DNA of 64,000 nucleotides from BD1-7 clade bacterium (GTDB lineage Bacteria > Pseudomonadota > Gammaproteobacteria > Pseudomonadales > DT-91): the NCBI GenBank assembly GCA_902705865.1, contig CACSIO010000012.1, forward strand, positions 794,716 to 858,715. Direction: 5' to 3'. This document shows positions 19,306 to 27,677 of the stretch, one piece after another. Both the position numbers and the translations under genes were made by a program. The stretch's first letter is position 1. Every line of letters begins with the position of its first letter. The notes under the pieces are model-generated. The model was not told the origin of the DNA. It saw only the letters and a list, made by a program, of their open reading frames with translations, and did not search any database.

Positions 19306-21048
19306 TTAAATATTGCTTATCCAGAGTGATTGATAGGGAGAGAGGGCAATTGTCTGATTCATGTCGTCGAGTGCATTGCCTGTCATCAAATCATGCCATG
19401 TATCTGTGGCAATTAAATTGAGATCAGATAGCGCCAGCGACTGTGCTTGGTCACTAACGTTGTATACACAGAAGATGCTTTGGCGGCGATCCTGGCTTTG
19501 ACGCCAGTAGCCAAAAACGGCCTCGCCAAGATGCAGGGTAAACTGCGTGGCGTTGGGGTGGAAGGCGGCTTGTGACTGGCGAATCTCAAGTAATTTTTTC
19601 AGACGGTGGAAGACTTTATGGTGATGGGAATGCTCGCTTTGCAGTTGTTTTTCGAGCGCGTTGAAATCCCATTGATGGCGATTGATGGCACGGTTATGAC
19701 TAGTGTTTGCGAGTTTCTCGTAATCGTTGCCGGTTCCCAGAAGAGAATGGATATAGATCGCAGGAATACCTTCGAGCCCCAGCATGATAGCGTGGGCACA
19801 AACAAACCGCTCAATACCGAAACGGTCGGGGCCCTTGTCGGTGCCTTGTAAGGCGTCGAAAAGCGCAATGTTGATTTCGTAAGGCTTGTTGCGACCACCA
19901 TCAATGGCCCGCCATGAAATTCGGCCGCCGAAGTTTTGCATCGTGTTTATAAAGTTATCGAGCTCAGATTCTTCCAGTAAACCTTCTGCGGGCCGCAGGC
20001 CAATGCCGTCATGGGAGGCAATAAAGTTGAAGTAGGTTGTACCATGCTGGGCCGGCGGCATGGACATCATCCACTGCTTCAGATATCGGCAGCTGCCGGT
20101 GATCAAGGTGTTAACCAGTAGTGGCGGGAGTGAGAAGTTGTAAACACAGTGGGCTTCGTTGGCGTTTCCGAAATACGAGAGGTTTTCACGATTGGGAATG
20201 TTCGTTTCGGTAATAATCACAGCATCGTTCTGTGCGTATTCAATCAAAGTTCGTAACAAACGCACGACTTCGTGAGTTTGTGGCAAATTCAGGCAGCTAG
20301 TACCTGGAATCTTCCAGAGAAACGCTACGGCATCTAAGCGAAACCAGCGCACGCCATTGTCGAGATAATGGCGAATAATACCGACAAATTCAGCCAGTAC
20401 CGCGGGTTCAGTGAAGTTAAGATCCACTTGATCTGGGCTGAATGTGCACCACACCCATTGTGTGCCGTCGGCTGTTTGTACTTCTCGCAGAAGGTCGCTG
20501 GTGCGCGGTCGAACGACATCTTTGAGATCTGATGTTGGCGATGTCGTAAAAAAGTAATTACGTCCGGGGTCACGACCGGCTTTGAAGTTCTCGAACCATT
20601 GGCTGCGGCTCGAGCAATGGTTGATAACAAGATCTGCCATCAAGGTGTAATCCACGGCAATCGATTGGACCTCCGGCCAATCACCGAGAGAATCGTTCAC
20701 CTGGGTGAAATTGATCACAGAAAAACCGTCGTCAGAGCTGAACGGGAAGAACGGCAGAATATGAATGTTAGAAATTGCCTTTTCACAGTATTTCTGTAAA
20801 AAGTGATGCAGGGTATTAAGCGGGATTTCTCCGTCTTGCAAGAGCGAATCGCCATACGTTATCAGGGCAGTATCGGCTTCTGACCAGTGATTCTGGTAAG
20901 GCGTTGGATCTGGCCATTGATCATCCAATCGCATCAGTTGCATCAATGAATCGGCTAATGCATCGATACTGATGGTAATGTCGACATCTTCATAGATGAC
21001 GTCCAAATGGTGCAATACGCGTGCACGCAGTTGGTTAGATGTGGTCAT
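19306..21048 (-). CDS. GH13_18 glycoside phosphorylase, likely glucosylglycerate phosphorylase
   Basis: Expected to phosphorolyse glucosylglycerate to glucose 1-phosphate and glycerate. The sucrose-phosphorylase-like GH13 barrel is clear: catalytic nucleophile Asp in [11 protein letters not shown], acid/base Glu in IITETNIPN and the third Asp in [10 protein letters not shown]. 580 aa, typical of the group. Sucrose phosphorylase would be the alternative by fold, but the three genes upstream make, dephosphorylate and recycle glucosylglycerate, so that substrate is preferred. It begins about 100 bp after gpgS and is the last gene of the operon. Confidence 0.85.
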   Translation of the reverse strand: MTTSNQLRARVLHHLDVIYEDVDITISIDALADSLMQLMRLDDQWPDPTPYQNHWSEADTALITYGDSLLQDGEIPLNTLHHFLQKYCEKAISNIHILPFFPFSSDDGFSVINFTQVNDSLGDWPEVQSIAVDYTLMADLVINHCSSRSQWFENFKAGRDPGRNYFFTTSPTSDLKDVVRPRTSDLLREVQTADGTQWVWCTFSPDQVDLNFTEPAVLAEFVGIIRHYLDNGVRWFRLDAVAFLWKIPGTSCLNLPQTHEVVRLLRTLIEYAQNDAVIITETNIPNRENLSYFGNANEAHCVYNFSLPPLLVNTLITGSCRYLKQWMMSMPPAQHGTTYFNFIASHDGIGLRPAEGLLEESELDNFINTMQNFGGRISWRAIDGGRNKPYEINIALFDALQGTDKGPDRFGIERFVCAHAIMLGLEGIPAIYIHSLLGTGNDYEKLANTSHNRAINRHQWDFNALEKQLQSEHSHHHKVFHRLKKLLEIRQSQAAFHPNATQFTLHLGEAVFGYWRQSQDRRQSIFCVYNVSDQAQSLALSDLNLIATDTWHDLMTGNALDDMNQTIALSPYQSLWISNI

Positions 21049-21149
21049 GTGTCGCCCCTTACTTATTCATGTCGCTTCCCGGAGCGCGTGCTGCGTCGCA
21101 ACTCCGGGTAGAATCAGCCGTGCTGAGTGCTTTTCAATAACGGTGTTGA

Positions 21150-22382
21150 TTACTTTGCCCGCGCTAGAAATTCAGCGGTATCTTCTTCAACGGCTTGTTC
21201 GATACGCTCAAAAACATCCGGAACGGCGCTAACAACACGGTTCCAAGAGGGAATAAATGGCGTTTCCATTGGTTTATCGAGGAAGGTTTGACCGGCAACC
21301 ATGATGTTACGCGCAAACATCTCGACGGCACGTTCTTCACTGTGGATATCCAGCGTCAGCCCGTTCATGAGTGCGTCGTTGTTGTACGTTTCAACAAAAT
21401 CCAATGCGATGCGGTAGTAAGTGGCTTTGATGGTACGGAATGTTTCCGGGGTAAACACCTCGCCTTGGGTGGCCAACTTACGGAAAATCGCTTTGGAAAT
21501 ATCGACTGACATTTTCGAAAGCCCTTGATTTTGGTCATCCAAAGACAGTTTTTGGTGTTTGTGATCGTACAAATCAGCAATATCGGCCTGACAAAGCCGG
21601 TTATTGGCATAGTTGCGGTGCATTTCAGACAATACACCAATTTCTAGACCCCAATCTGATGGAATGCGTATGTCGTTCAACACATCTTTGCGGAAGGAAA
21701 ACTCACCGGCTAACGGGTAGCGAAAGCTGTCGAGGAAATCGAGGTATTCCCGTGCGCCGATACATTTTTTGAGCGCGCGTAAAAGCGGTGTGACGAGTAA
21801 GCGACTAACTCGGCCGTTGATTTTGCCATCAGCCACTCGTGCGTAAAAACCTTTGCAGAATTCATAGTTGAATTGCGGGTTGGCCACCGGATAGATCAAG
21901 CGCGCCAGCAGGCTGCGGTCGTAGGTGACGATGTCACAATCGTGCAGGGCGATGGATTCGCCGCGACCGGATGCCAGCGCATAGCCCATGCAGTACCAAA
22001 CGTTTCGGCCTTTACCCGGCTCTTTGGGTGCTAAGCCGTGTTTGGCTAGCTCTGCGTCCAACGCTCTGAGTCGTGGCCCGTCGTTCCACAACACGCGGTG
22101 ATGCTGGGGCAAACCATCAAAAAACTTTAATGCATGGCGATATTGCGCTTCGTCGGCGCGATCCAGCCCGATAATGATTTCTGACAAATAGGGCGCTTTT
22201 TTTAGGTGTTCGACGATATTCGGCAATGCATCGCCTTCCAATTCAGAAAACAACGACGGCAAGATCAATGTCATCGGCCGTTTGCGACTGAATTGCATGA
22301 GTTCTCGTTCCAGGTCTTCCAGTGGGCGATCCGACAAATTGTGCAATGTCGTAATGATGCCGTTCTGATAGAAATCTGCCAT
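21150..22382 (-). CDS. gpgS: Glucosyl-3-phosphoglycerate synthase
   Basis: Transfers glucose from a nucleotide sugar to 3-phosphoglycerate, the first step of glucosylglycerate synthesis; cytoplasmic GT81 enzyme. The metal-binding DxD sits in ALHDCDIVTYDRS near residue 142, with other family segments NEFCKGFYAR-like (NYEFCKGFYARV), PLAGEFSF and DWGLEIGVL that bind sugar donor and acceptor. 410 aa, the normal length. It starts about 35 bp after the HAD phosphatase gene. Mannosyl-3-phosphoglycerate synthase belongs to a different family (GT55), which supports the glucosyl assignment. Confidence 0.9.
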   Translation of the reverse strand: MADFYQNGIITTLHNLSDRPLEDLERELMQFSRKRPMTLILPSLFSELEGDALPNIVEHLKKAPYLSEIIIGLDRADEAQYRHALKFFDGLPQHHRVLWNDGPRLRALDAELAKHGLAPKEPGKGRNVWYCMGYALASGRGESIALHDCDIVTYDRSLLARLIYPVANPQFNYEFCKGFYARVADGKINGRVSRLLVTPLLRALKKCIGAREYLDFLDSFRYPLAGEFSFRKDVLNDIRIPSDWGLEIGVLSEMHRNYANNRLCQADIADLYDHKHQKLSLDDQNQGLSKMSVDISKAIFRKLATQGEVFTPETFRTIKATYYRIALDFVETYNNDALMNGLTLDIHSEERAVEMFARNIMVAGQTFLDKPMETPFIPSWNRVVSAVPDVFERIEQAVEEDTAEFLARAK

Positions 22383-22417
22383 GCGATACTCCTTGATTTG
22401 AGGCTGTTGCGATCACG

Positions 22418-23263
22418 TTAAATTGTTTCGCGAGCGGCCTCATCTTTGATGGTTGTTATGATTGATTGCATGCCCTCTGCCCAGCCGGCAGGGCCGCAGA
22501 GGGTTGAGTAGAACACTGAATCTTCACGTTTGATTTCAGGCGGTGGGTGTACTGGTGATTTGATCACCAGCGCGTAATCGGCTGCCTCTAGCATGGCGAC
22601 GTCATTTTTACTGTCGCCGATCGCGATAGTGGTGAATACCGTTTCCGGCTCTCTTGCGCTGTATGCGGCTTCGAGCCATTGCAGTGCTCTACCTTTACTG
22701 ACTTTGCCGCTAACATGCAGAAATCGGCCGCCTTCGAGCACATTGGCACCTTGATTTATGAGTGCCGCAGCAAAACGAATTTTTGCTTTTTCGTCGCCAA
22801 ACCACTGCACCGGCTCACCATATTGTCGGTCTGCCGCACGCGCTGCACTGGCTTTATCGAGCCCGGTTGCAGTCATGATTTCATCCGTGGTGAATGTTGA
22901 AAAGCGTCTGAAACATCCGGTAAACGCGGTTGCTAGTGAATCGATCAGACGACGCCAGTGGCTGGCTTCCTCACAAAAACTTTGGTGGTAGAAACCATCG
23001 ACCGGCAAGCTGTCACGGAAATCCGCGAACTCGTCTGCGGGTAGGAACACAGCAGCGCCATTTTCAATCACAAACGGTGCTTTGATATCGAAGGATTTCT
23101 TTAAATGACGAACTTCAGATTCGGTTTTCGACGTAGTCGGTATTATTTTATGGCCCTGTGCCTGCAGCTCGTGCAGTAGCGGTAGGGCCGGTTCTGCGCT
23201 GTAGGTGTCGTGGTCGAGTAGTGAGCCATCTAGGTCAGTAAAGATCAGTAGCTTTTGGTTCAC
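22418..23263 (-). CDS. gpgP: Glucosyl/mannosyl-3-phosphoglycerate phosphatase, HAD family
   Basis: Removes phosphate from glucosyl-3-phosphoglycerate to give glucosylglycerate. The HAD nucleophile motif FTDLDGSLLD is at residues 8-17, the second motif in IIPTTSKTESEV, and the metal motif in GDSKNDVAML near 218. The length of 281 aa and the segment PFVIENGAAVF fit the MpgP/GpgP branch of type IIB HAD phosphatases. Its start overlaps the end of the kinase gene by 4 bp, showing translational coupling. Confidence 0.85.
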   Translation of the reverse strand: MNQKLLIFTDLDGSLLDHDTYSAEPALPLLHELQAQGHKIIPTTSKTESEVRHLKKSFDIKAPFVIENGAAVFLPADEFADFRDSLPVDGFYHQSFCEEASHWRRLIDSLATAFTGCFRRFSTFTTDEIMTATGLDKASAARAADRQYGEPVQWFGDEKAKIRFAAALINQGANVLEGGRFLHVSGKVSKGRALQWLEAAYSAREPETVFTTIAIGDSKNDVAMLEAADYALVIKSPVHPPPEIKREDSVFYSTLCGPAGWAEGMQSIITTIKDEAARETI

Positions 23264-24156
23264 AGGCTGACCTCGCGTGGGGTTTCCAGCGATTGGATTT
23301 GCCGGTCGTTATCCAAGTGGAATAGAAAGTGGGCATTCTGAGGCATGGTTTTTAAGATATGTTCAGTTAAGCGTTGGTAGTGAGCAACAAAATGTTCGAT
23401 ATCAGCAGCACTCATGATTCGCGTGTTTGCTGTATCAGATCGGCTTGCGAGTTTTTGCTCCTGCTCCAACCGCCAGCGATAGACACAGTCGAAGTTCGGT
23501 GCCTTGAGCATAATTTGTATATCAATCAGATCGAAAACGGTCGGATAAACCTCAGCCAATTGCTGATTAACATACGACCGCCATATTCCATCGACGTCGC
23601 AGTTTGTTTCCAGTGAATTAATCGGGGTTGTTAAATCAGTCGGTGATTCAGCGTGAGTGCCTAAGCACCAGCCTTCGAGAATAATAATATCCAGTGGTGC
23701 ATTGATGGATTTATGGTCAGCCTCTGGCGCTCGATCATCCATAGATTTATCGAATACCGGTATCTTAACGTGGCCCGATTGGGTGAGTGCCTGTAAGGTG
23801 GTTTGCATCAGAGAAACATCGTGTGTGCCCGGTACGCCTCGCGTAGCTAGTAGTGGGTGAACGTCTGTTGCAAGCGTTTGGCGCTGACCACGTGTTAAAT
23901 AAAAATCGTCCAGTGACAGTGATAGAGTCTTAAGCCCAAAGGTGTGTGACAGCCAGGCTGCGAGAAAATCAGCCAGTGTTGTTTTGCCAGAGCCCTGACA
24001 GCCATTAATGCCGACGATAATTGGTCGACCTGCATTAATATGGTGCTGCACGATACTTTCGCCCATCGGGGTGAGCCATTTTAGTGCGCTATCCAGGTAG
24101 GCCTGGGGTAGTTGGTGTTCGCGCAAAAATGGCGTAAACACATCGTTATTAACCAA
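23260..24156 (-). CDS. Glycerate kinase, P-loop type
   Basis: Likely phosphorylates D-glycerate to 3-phosphoglycerate, returning the product of glucosylglycerate breakdown to the GpgS substrate. The Walker A motif GCQGSGKTT is at residues 51-59 and an LSLDDFYLTRGQR segment follows, as in the plant-type D-glycerate 3-kinase and uridine kinase-like group; DIIILEGWCLG is the Walker B strand. 298 aa. The start appears to be TTG at 24154-24156, with GGAGGA about 8 nt upstream. First gene of the operon; the promoter should lie in the 320 bp upstream. The enzyme class is firm, the precise substrate is inferred from context. Confidence 0.8.
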   Translation of the reverse strand: MVNNDVFTPFLREHQLPQAYLDSALKWLTPMGESIVQHHINAGRPIIVGINGCQGSGKTTLADFLAAWLSHTFGLKTLSLSLDDFYLTRGQRQTLATDVHPLLATRGVPGTHDVSLMQTTLQALTQSGHVKIPVFDKSMDDRAPEADHKSINAPLDIIILEGWCLGTHAESPTDLTTPINSLETNCDVDGIWRSYVNQQLAEVYPTVFDLIDIQIMLKAPNFDCVYRWRLEQEQKLASRSDTANTRIMSAADIEHFVAHYQRLTEHILKTMPQNAHFLFHLDNDRQIQSLETPREVSL

Positions 24157-24482
24157 AAACCACTTCCTCCAAGCTTTTTAGATTGTTTTTCGAACATTAG
24201 ACGTTTTTTTAGACATGCTTATCGATGCTTTGATAATGGGCAGCGAATTAAATAACGTGTTCGATAACTGTGCACAAGCAAGAAGTGTTCCCAGATATCT
24301 AAATTGTTACTTGAATGTATCGTTAGATGTGAATTTTATTGGGGGTTTTGGCTTGGGAAATATAGATTGAGGATATTCCGTGGTTTAGTTGAGTGACTAT
24401 GTAGACGGAAACGATCTTATTAAAGATCTATTGAGCGAAGATAGGTATGAAGACTAGCGAGTGAAATATGCGCTTGGGGCCG
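24157..24482. other. AT-rich promoter region of the glucosylglycerate operon
   Basis: About 325 bp without a credible gene, upstream of the leftward glycerate kinase and downstream of the YtfJ-like gene. No clear terminator or known regulator site was recognised. Confidence 0.4.
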
Positions 24483-25070
24483 TCATTTCGACGGCCCGCG
24501 TGTATTGCGAACTGTGGGCTTTTGCTGCTCAGTGGCCACTGCCTGTATGACCGGAGTGGAGGGGGGCTCAGGCTGCACTATATCAATGACGAATTGTTGT
24601 TCCTCTTCAGATAGAACACCCTCAAACCGATGCACCACGTAACCTTTTTTATCCAGTACTAGAACGGTTGGCTTATCGGATATCATCAATATCTTTTTAA
24701 CCCGATGATCGACATCTTCAGAGACCGTGCACGTAGGGTCGACAGAAGCCTCGACTTGTTTGCGCATTTCTTTGATCACCATCTTGCGTGGCGCATACCA
24801 GTCTTTGTTGATTAGTGATACCAGGTTAACTGGGCAGATCCCCAATTTAAGGATTCGGATGTTAAATAATGAGTTTTTGCGAGCTTTGAGTTTGGCAGGG
24901 TAATAGGTCAATACGCGCATTTTCGCGGGCGTATAGGTGAAATTATAAGGCGTGCTTTCGAAAGATAATGCCGGCAGGCGTGGGCTTTCAACCGAAGGCA
25001 TTGCTTTACAGGCCATTGCCAACAGAAGTTGGCAGAAAACCAGTGTCAGTGTTTTCCAGCGTGTGTTCAT
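24483..25070 (-). CDS. YtfJ-like thioredoxin-fold periplasmic protein
   Basis: A 195-aa envelope protein. The signal peptide (LVFCQLLLAMACKA) could be cleaved by either signal peptidase; Cys 21 lies in an imperfect lipobox. The C-terminal half, PTVLVLDKKGYVVHRFEG followed by LSEEEQQFVIDIV, resembles the end of the YtfJ family, a thioredoxin-like fold without the CxxC redox pair. Two Cys (GICPV, PTCTV) are too far apart for a CxxC site. The tail (from about 165) is Pro/Gln/Thr-rich. Function unknown. Confidence 0.6.
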   Translation of the reverse strand: MNTRWKTLTLVFCQLLLAMACKAMPSVESPRLPALSFESTPYNFTYTPAKMRVLTYYPAKLKARKNSLFNIRILKLGICPVNLVSLINKDWYAPRKMVIKEMRKQVEASVDPTCTVSEDVDHRVKKILMISDKPTVLVLDKKGYVVHRFEGVLSEEEQQFVIDIVQPEPPSTPVIQAVATEQQKPTVRNTRGPSK

Positions 25071-25293
25071 GAGGTTCGGGCCAATCTAGCGGTCTTCCAT
25101 CCTTTCTTTAAGATTCGTCTTTCCTGACGTATAGAGCAAATATTGCTGCGGATTTTGCATATAATCCGTTTAGGAAAGGTACCTTAAAGCCTCAGAATAT
25201 GAAAGCAATTACCGAATTAAAACATGGGCTTATGGAGCATTCTTTGCTGGCTTCAAGAAATAACCCGGGTAACTTGCCTTAACCCATTTATTG

Positions 25294-25953
25294 TTAGCTC
25301 GACGTGGCGTATCGGCCAAGAAACAAAGCAATGATTTCACGAACAATATAGTCTCGATCGTCACCTTCAGGCGTGGTTTGATCATAGATGCGGGGGTAGT
25401 GGGCATGCGCTTTGATCGATTCGATCAAGTAGCGCTCTGCGAATTCGAAATTGATCTTTTCAAGGCGGCCATTATCAACCTGGGCTCGCAGCCAACGATA
25501 GATGCTGGTTTCACGCTCTTCGAATTCATTGATAAGCATATTCGCAAACCCCGGTGTTTCGACGTATTCGCCAATCACAATGCGGGTTAGTTTGGTAATT
25601 CGGTCGGAGGCAAAGAAATCCCATTCGTGTTGGAGAAAGTCATAAAGCTGCGATTCGATGGGCATATCAGCCGGGTAATCCAAATCATTACTAAAAAATA
25701 ACTCTTCGCAGCAGCTCATCAAAATCTGGTGAAACAAGGCTTCTTTGGTCTCAAAATGATTGTAAACCGTGCGCTTGGATACCTGCGCCACACGGGCGAT
25801 TTCATCCATGCTGGTGCCTTTGAAACCCTTTTCAATAAAGACTTGTTCGGCCGCATTCAAAATATCGACGTTCTTTTGCTGCGAGCGTGTCAATGTCGGG
25901 GCAGGGGTTTTCTCAGCCTGTTTCTTGGCGGCTTCTTGCATTTGAATCTCCAT
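25294..25953 (-). CDS. TetR-family repressor, divergent from RND efflux genes
   Basis: DNA-binding regulator of 219 aa. The N-terminal helix-turn-helix is typical: ILNAAEQVFIEKGFKGTSMDEIARVAQVSKRTVYNHF at about residues 31-67, preceded by a charged, Lys/Gln-rich tail. The C-terminal domain fits a ligand-sensing TetR core. It is divergent from the efflux operon; a 7-bp inverted repeat in the shared 100-bp promoter region is a candidate operator, so autorepression and control of the pump are likely. Confidence 0.85.
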   Translation of the reverse strand: MEIQMQEAAKKQAEKTPAPTLTRSQQKNVDILNAAEQVFIEKGFKGTSMDEIARVAQVSKRTVYNHFETKEALFHQILMSCCEELFFSNDLDYPADMPIESQLYDFLQHEWDFFASDRITKLTRIVIGEYVETPGFANMLINEFEERETSIYRWLRAQVDNGRLEKINFEFAERYLIESIKAHAHYPRIYDQTTPEGDDRDYIVREIIALFLGRYATSS

Positions 25954-25979
25954 AGTTCAAACAACATTTTACACTCTTG

Positions 25980-26009
25980 AGTTTACTTTTGAAGCGGAAT
26001 AGGTAAACT
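25980..26009. promoter_or_regulatory. Inverted repeat, candidate TetR operator
   Basis: AGTTTAC (25980-25986) and GTAAACT (26003-26009) form a perfect 7-bp inverted repeat with a 16-bp spacer between the divergent tetR and efflux genes. The spacer is longer than in most TetR sites; the role is inferred from symmetry and position. Confidence 0.35.
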
Positions 26010-26056
26010 GGTCAGTGTAGTTTTTGCAGATCAAATAATAAGCAGATAAAAATCCT

Positions 26057-26341
26057 ATGGCTTTGCAAACTCAAATAGATTCATCCGAGAAGCTCCAGCC
26101 CGCATTGAAAGAACGTGTTTGTCATCATGTTCAACACGGTTTTGCGAATGTACCCAAGGTGCATAATGTGTGGTCTAGGGCGCAGCTTTGTTACCGGTCG
26201 GTGCACTGGCTTAACTGCCATACGGTACCGTCTCTGGTTGCACAAGGTGCCTTGTTACTGGCGACTATTATGTTTGCGATATTGTTGGCCGAAGGTGAAT
26301 TTGTTGCCTGGTTGATTCTTGGTGTCTTTACCGGCGCTTGA
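26057..26341 (+). CDS. Small membrane protein before an RND pump
   Basis: A 94-aa protein not recognised by family. The N-terminal half is soluble with two Cys and several His (RVCHHVQHGFANVPKVHNVW), and the C-terminal half has a hydrophobic segment (GALLLATIMFAILLAEGEFVAWLILGVF) that could span the membrane once or twice. It lies first in the rightward efflux cluster, 90 bp before the adaptor gene, so it may be an accessory component. The ribosome site is weak. Confidence 0.5.
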   Translation: MALQTQIDSSEKLQPALKERVCHHVQHGFANVPKVHNVWSRAQLCYRSVHWLNCHTVPSLVAQGALLLATIMFAILLAEGEFVAWLILGVFTGA

Positions 26342-26431
26342 TGTGTTTACGAACGACAAGTGTCGTTCGTGTTGATGTTCGTTTGTATCCCATTGTTACG
26401 GTGAAATTGTTTCATTCATTGAGGTGAGAAG

Positions 26432-27613
26432 ATGTTGGAAGCGGCAAAAAAGCAGCTCACACGAGTGCTCAAGCCTGGTCGAGCGAAAACCGGCGTTTTG
26501 ATCAGTGCCGGCCTAACAGCACTTCTTGGTGCCCATTTGGTGACCAGTGATGTAGTTGTGGCGGGCAAAGGCGCTGATTCCGATCACTCTCATAGCACGC
26601 TGTTGTCGCAATCTATCAACGAGAAACCTCGGCTTGATGTCGAAGTGCTAAGAAGCCCATCAGAAACGATCTACAAAGAACTGGTTGTTTATGGCCGCAC
26701 CGAGCCCGAACGTACGGTGGAGCTTCGATCTGAGATTTCGGCCTCGGTATTAGACGTTGCAACTGATAAGGGCGTTAAAGCAAAAGCTGGCGATGTGATA
26801 ATTACGTTGGATGCGCAAACGCTCAACGAGCGATTAGCGCATGCAACCATGTTGGTTAAACAGCGAAAACTCGAATTCGATAGTGCCAGAACATTACAAA
26901 AAGAAGGTTTTCAAGCGCGTTTGTTTGTTGCTGAAACCGAAACCAATCTTGCCCAAGCGCGTGCCGACTTATCTATGTTGGAAAAAGAACGCAACGATAC
27001 GCATATCCGTGCACCGTTTGCCGGTGTGATCAACAAACGCATGGTTGAGGTCGGTGACTTTGTACAAACCGGCAGCACGGTTGTTGAGTTAGTTGATCTT
27101 GACCCGTTGCTGGTGCGTGTCCATATCCCTGAAACTCGAATCAACGAAGTACACCGTGGGCAAACGGCGCGCGTGAAGATGCTTGATGGTAGTGAGATTC
27201 AGGGTGAAGTGCATTTTGTGAGTCAGAATTCGACGCAGGGTACGAATACCTTCGACGTAGAGCTGGCTATCGCCAATGCGGATTTTTCATTGAGTGCCGG
27301 TGTTAGTGCCGAGGTTACCTTGTTTACCGATCCGGTTGTAGCTTCGCAAATCTCGCCGTCGTATCTGTCGCTGGATGATAAAGGCCGTTCCGGTCTTTAC
27401 GTTGTGGAAGACGGCGTAGCGCGATTCAAACCTGCACGAATTGTGCGTTCAGATGCCCGCAATCTGTGGGTTGAAGGATTAGGCTTAAACCCTGTGATTA
27501 TTATCTCCGGACACCATCATGTGCGTGACGGAGACGCAGTGGTATACAGCCCAGTTAGCCAAACCGCGGGTAACACGTTGCCAGGCCAGACTGCCAACAA
27601 AGCTTCGTTGTAG
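26432..27613 (+). CDS. RND efflux periplasmic adaptor (membrane fusion protein)
   Basis: Links an inner-membrane RND pump to an outer-membrane channel. 393 aa: an N-terminal membrane segment near residues 22-45, a lipoyl/biotinyl-like domain (VYGRTEPERTVELRSEISASV, then IRAPFAGVINKRMVEVGDFV), a short helical hairpin, and a beta-barrel domain (VRVHIPETRINEVHRGQTARV). The start has GAGGTGAG upstream. No outer-membrane channel gene is present, so a TolC encoded elsewhere is presumed. It is 64 bp before the pump gene. Confidence 0.9.
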   Translation: MLEAAKKQLTRVLKPGRAKTGVLISAGLTALLGAHLVTSDVVVAGKGADSDHSHSTLLSQSINEKPRLDVEVLRSPSETIYKELVVYGRTEPERTVELRSEISASVLDVATDKGVKAKAGDVIITLDAQTLNERLAHATMLVKQRKLEFDSARTLQKEGFQARLFVAETETNLAQARADLSMLEKERNDTHIRAPFAGVINKRMVEVGDFVQTGSTVVELVDLDPLLVRVHIPETRINEVHRGQTARVKMLDGSEIQGEVHFVSQNSTQGTNTFDVELAIANADFSLSAGVSAEVTLFTDPVVASQISPSYLSLDDKGRSGLYVVEDGVARFKPARIVRSDARNLWVEGLGLNPVIIISGHHHVRDGDAVVYSPVSQTAGNTLPGQTANKASL

Positions 27614-27677
27614 CGTGGGTTTTCATTCCCACTTTTTCAATCGCTTCGGCTTATTAGAATAACAGGAAGCTGCGCCC

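Noticed and set aside
19605..20799. Plus-strand frames within the glycoside phosphorylase gene
   Set aside because: Shadow frames of a strongly supported minus-strand gene.
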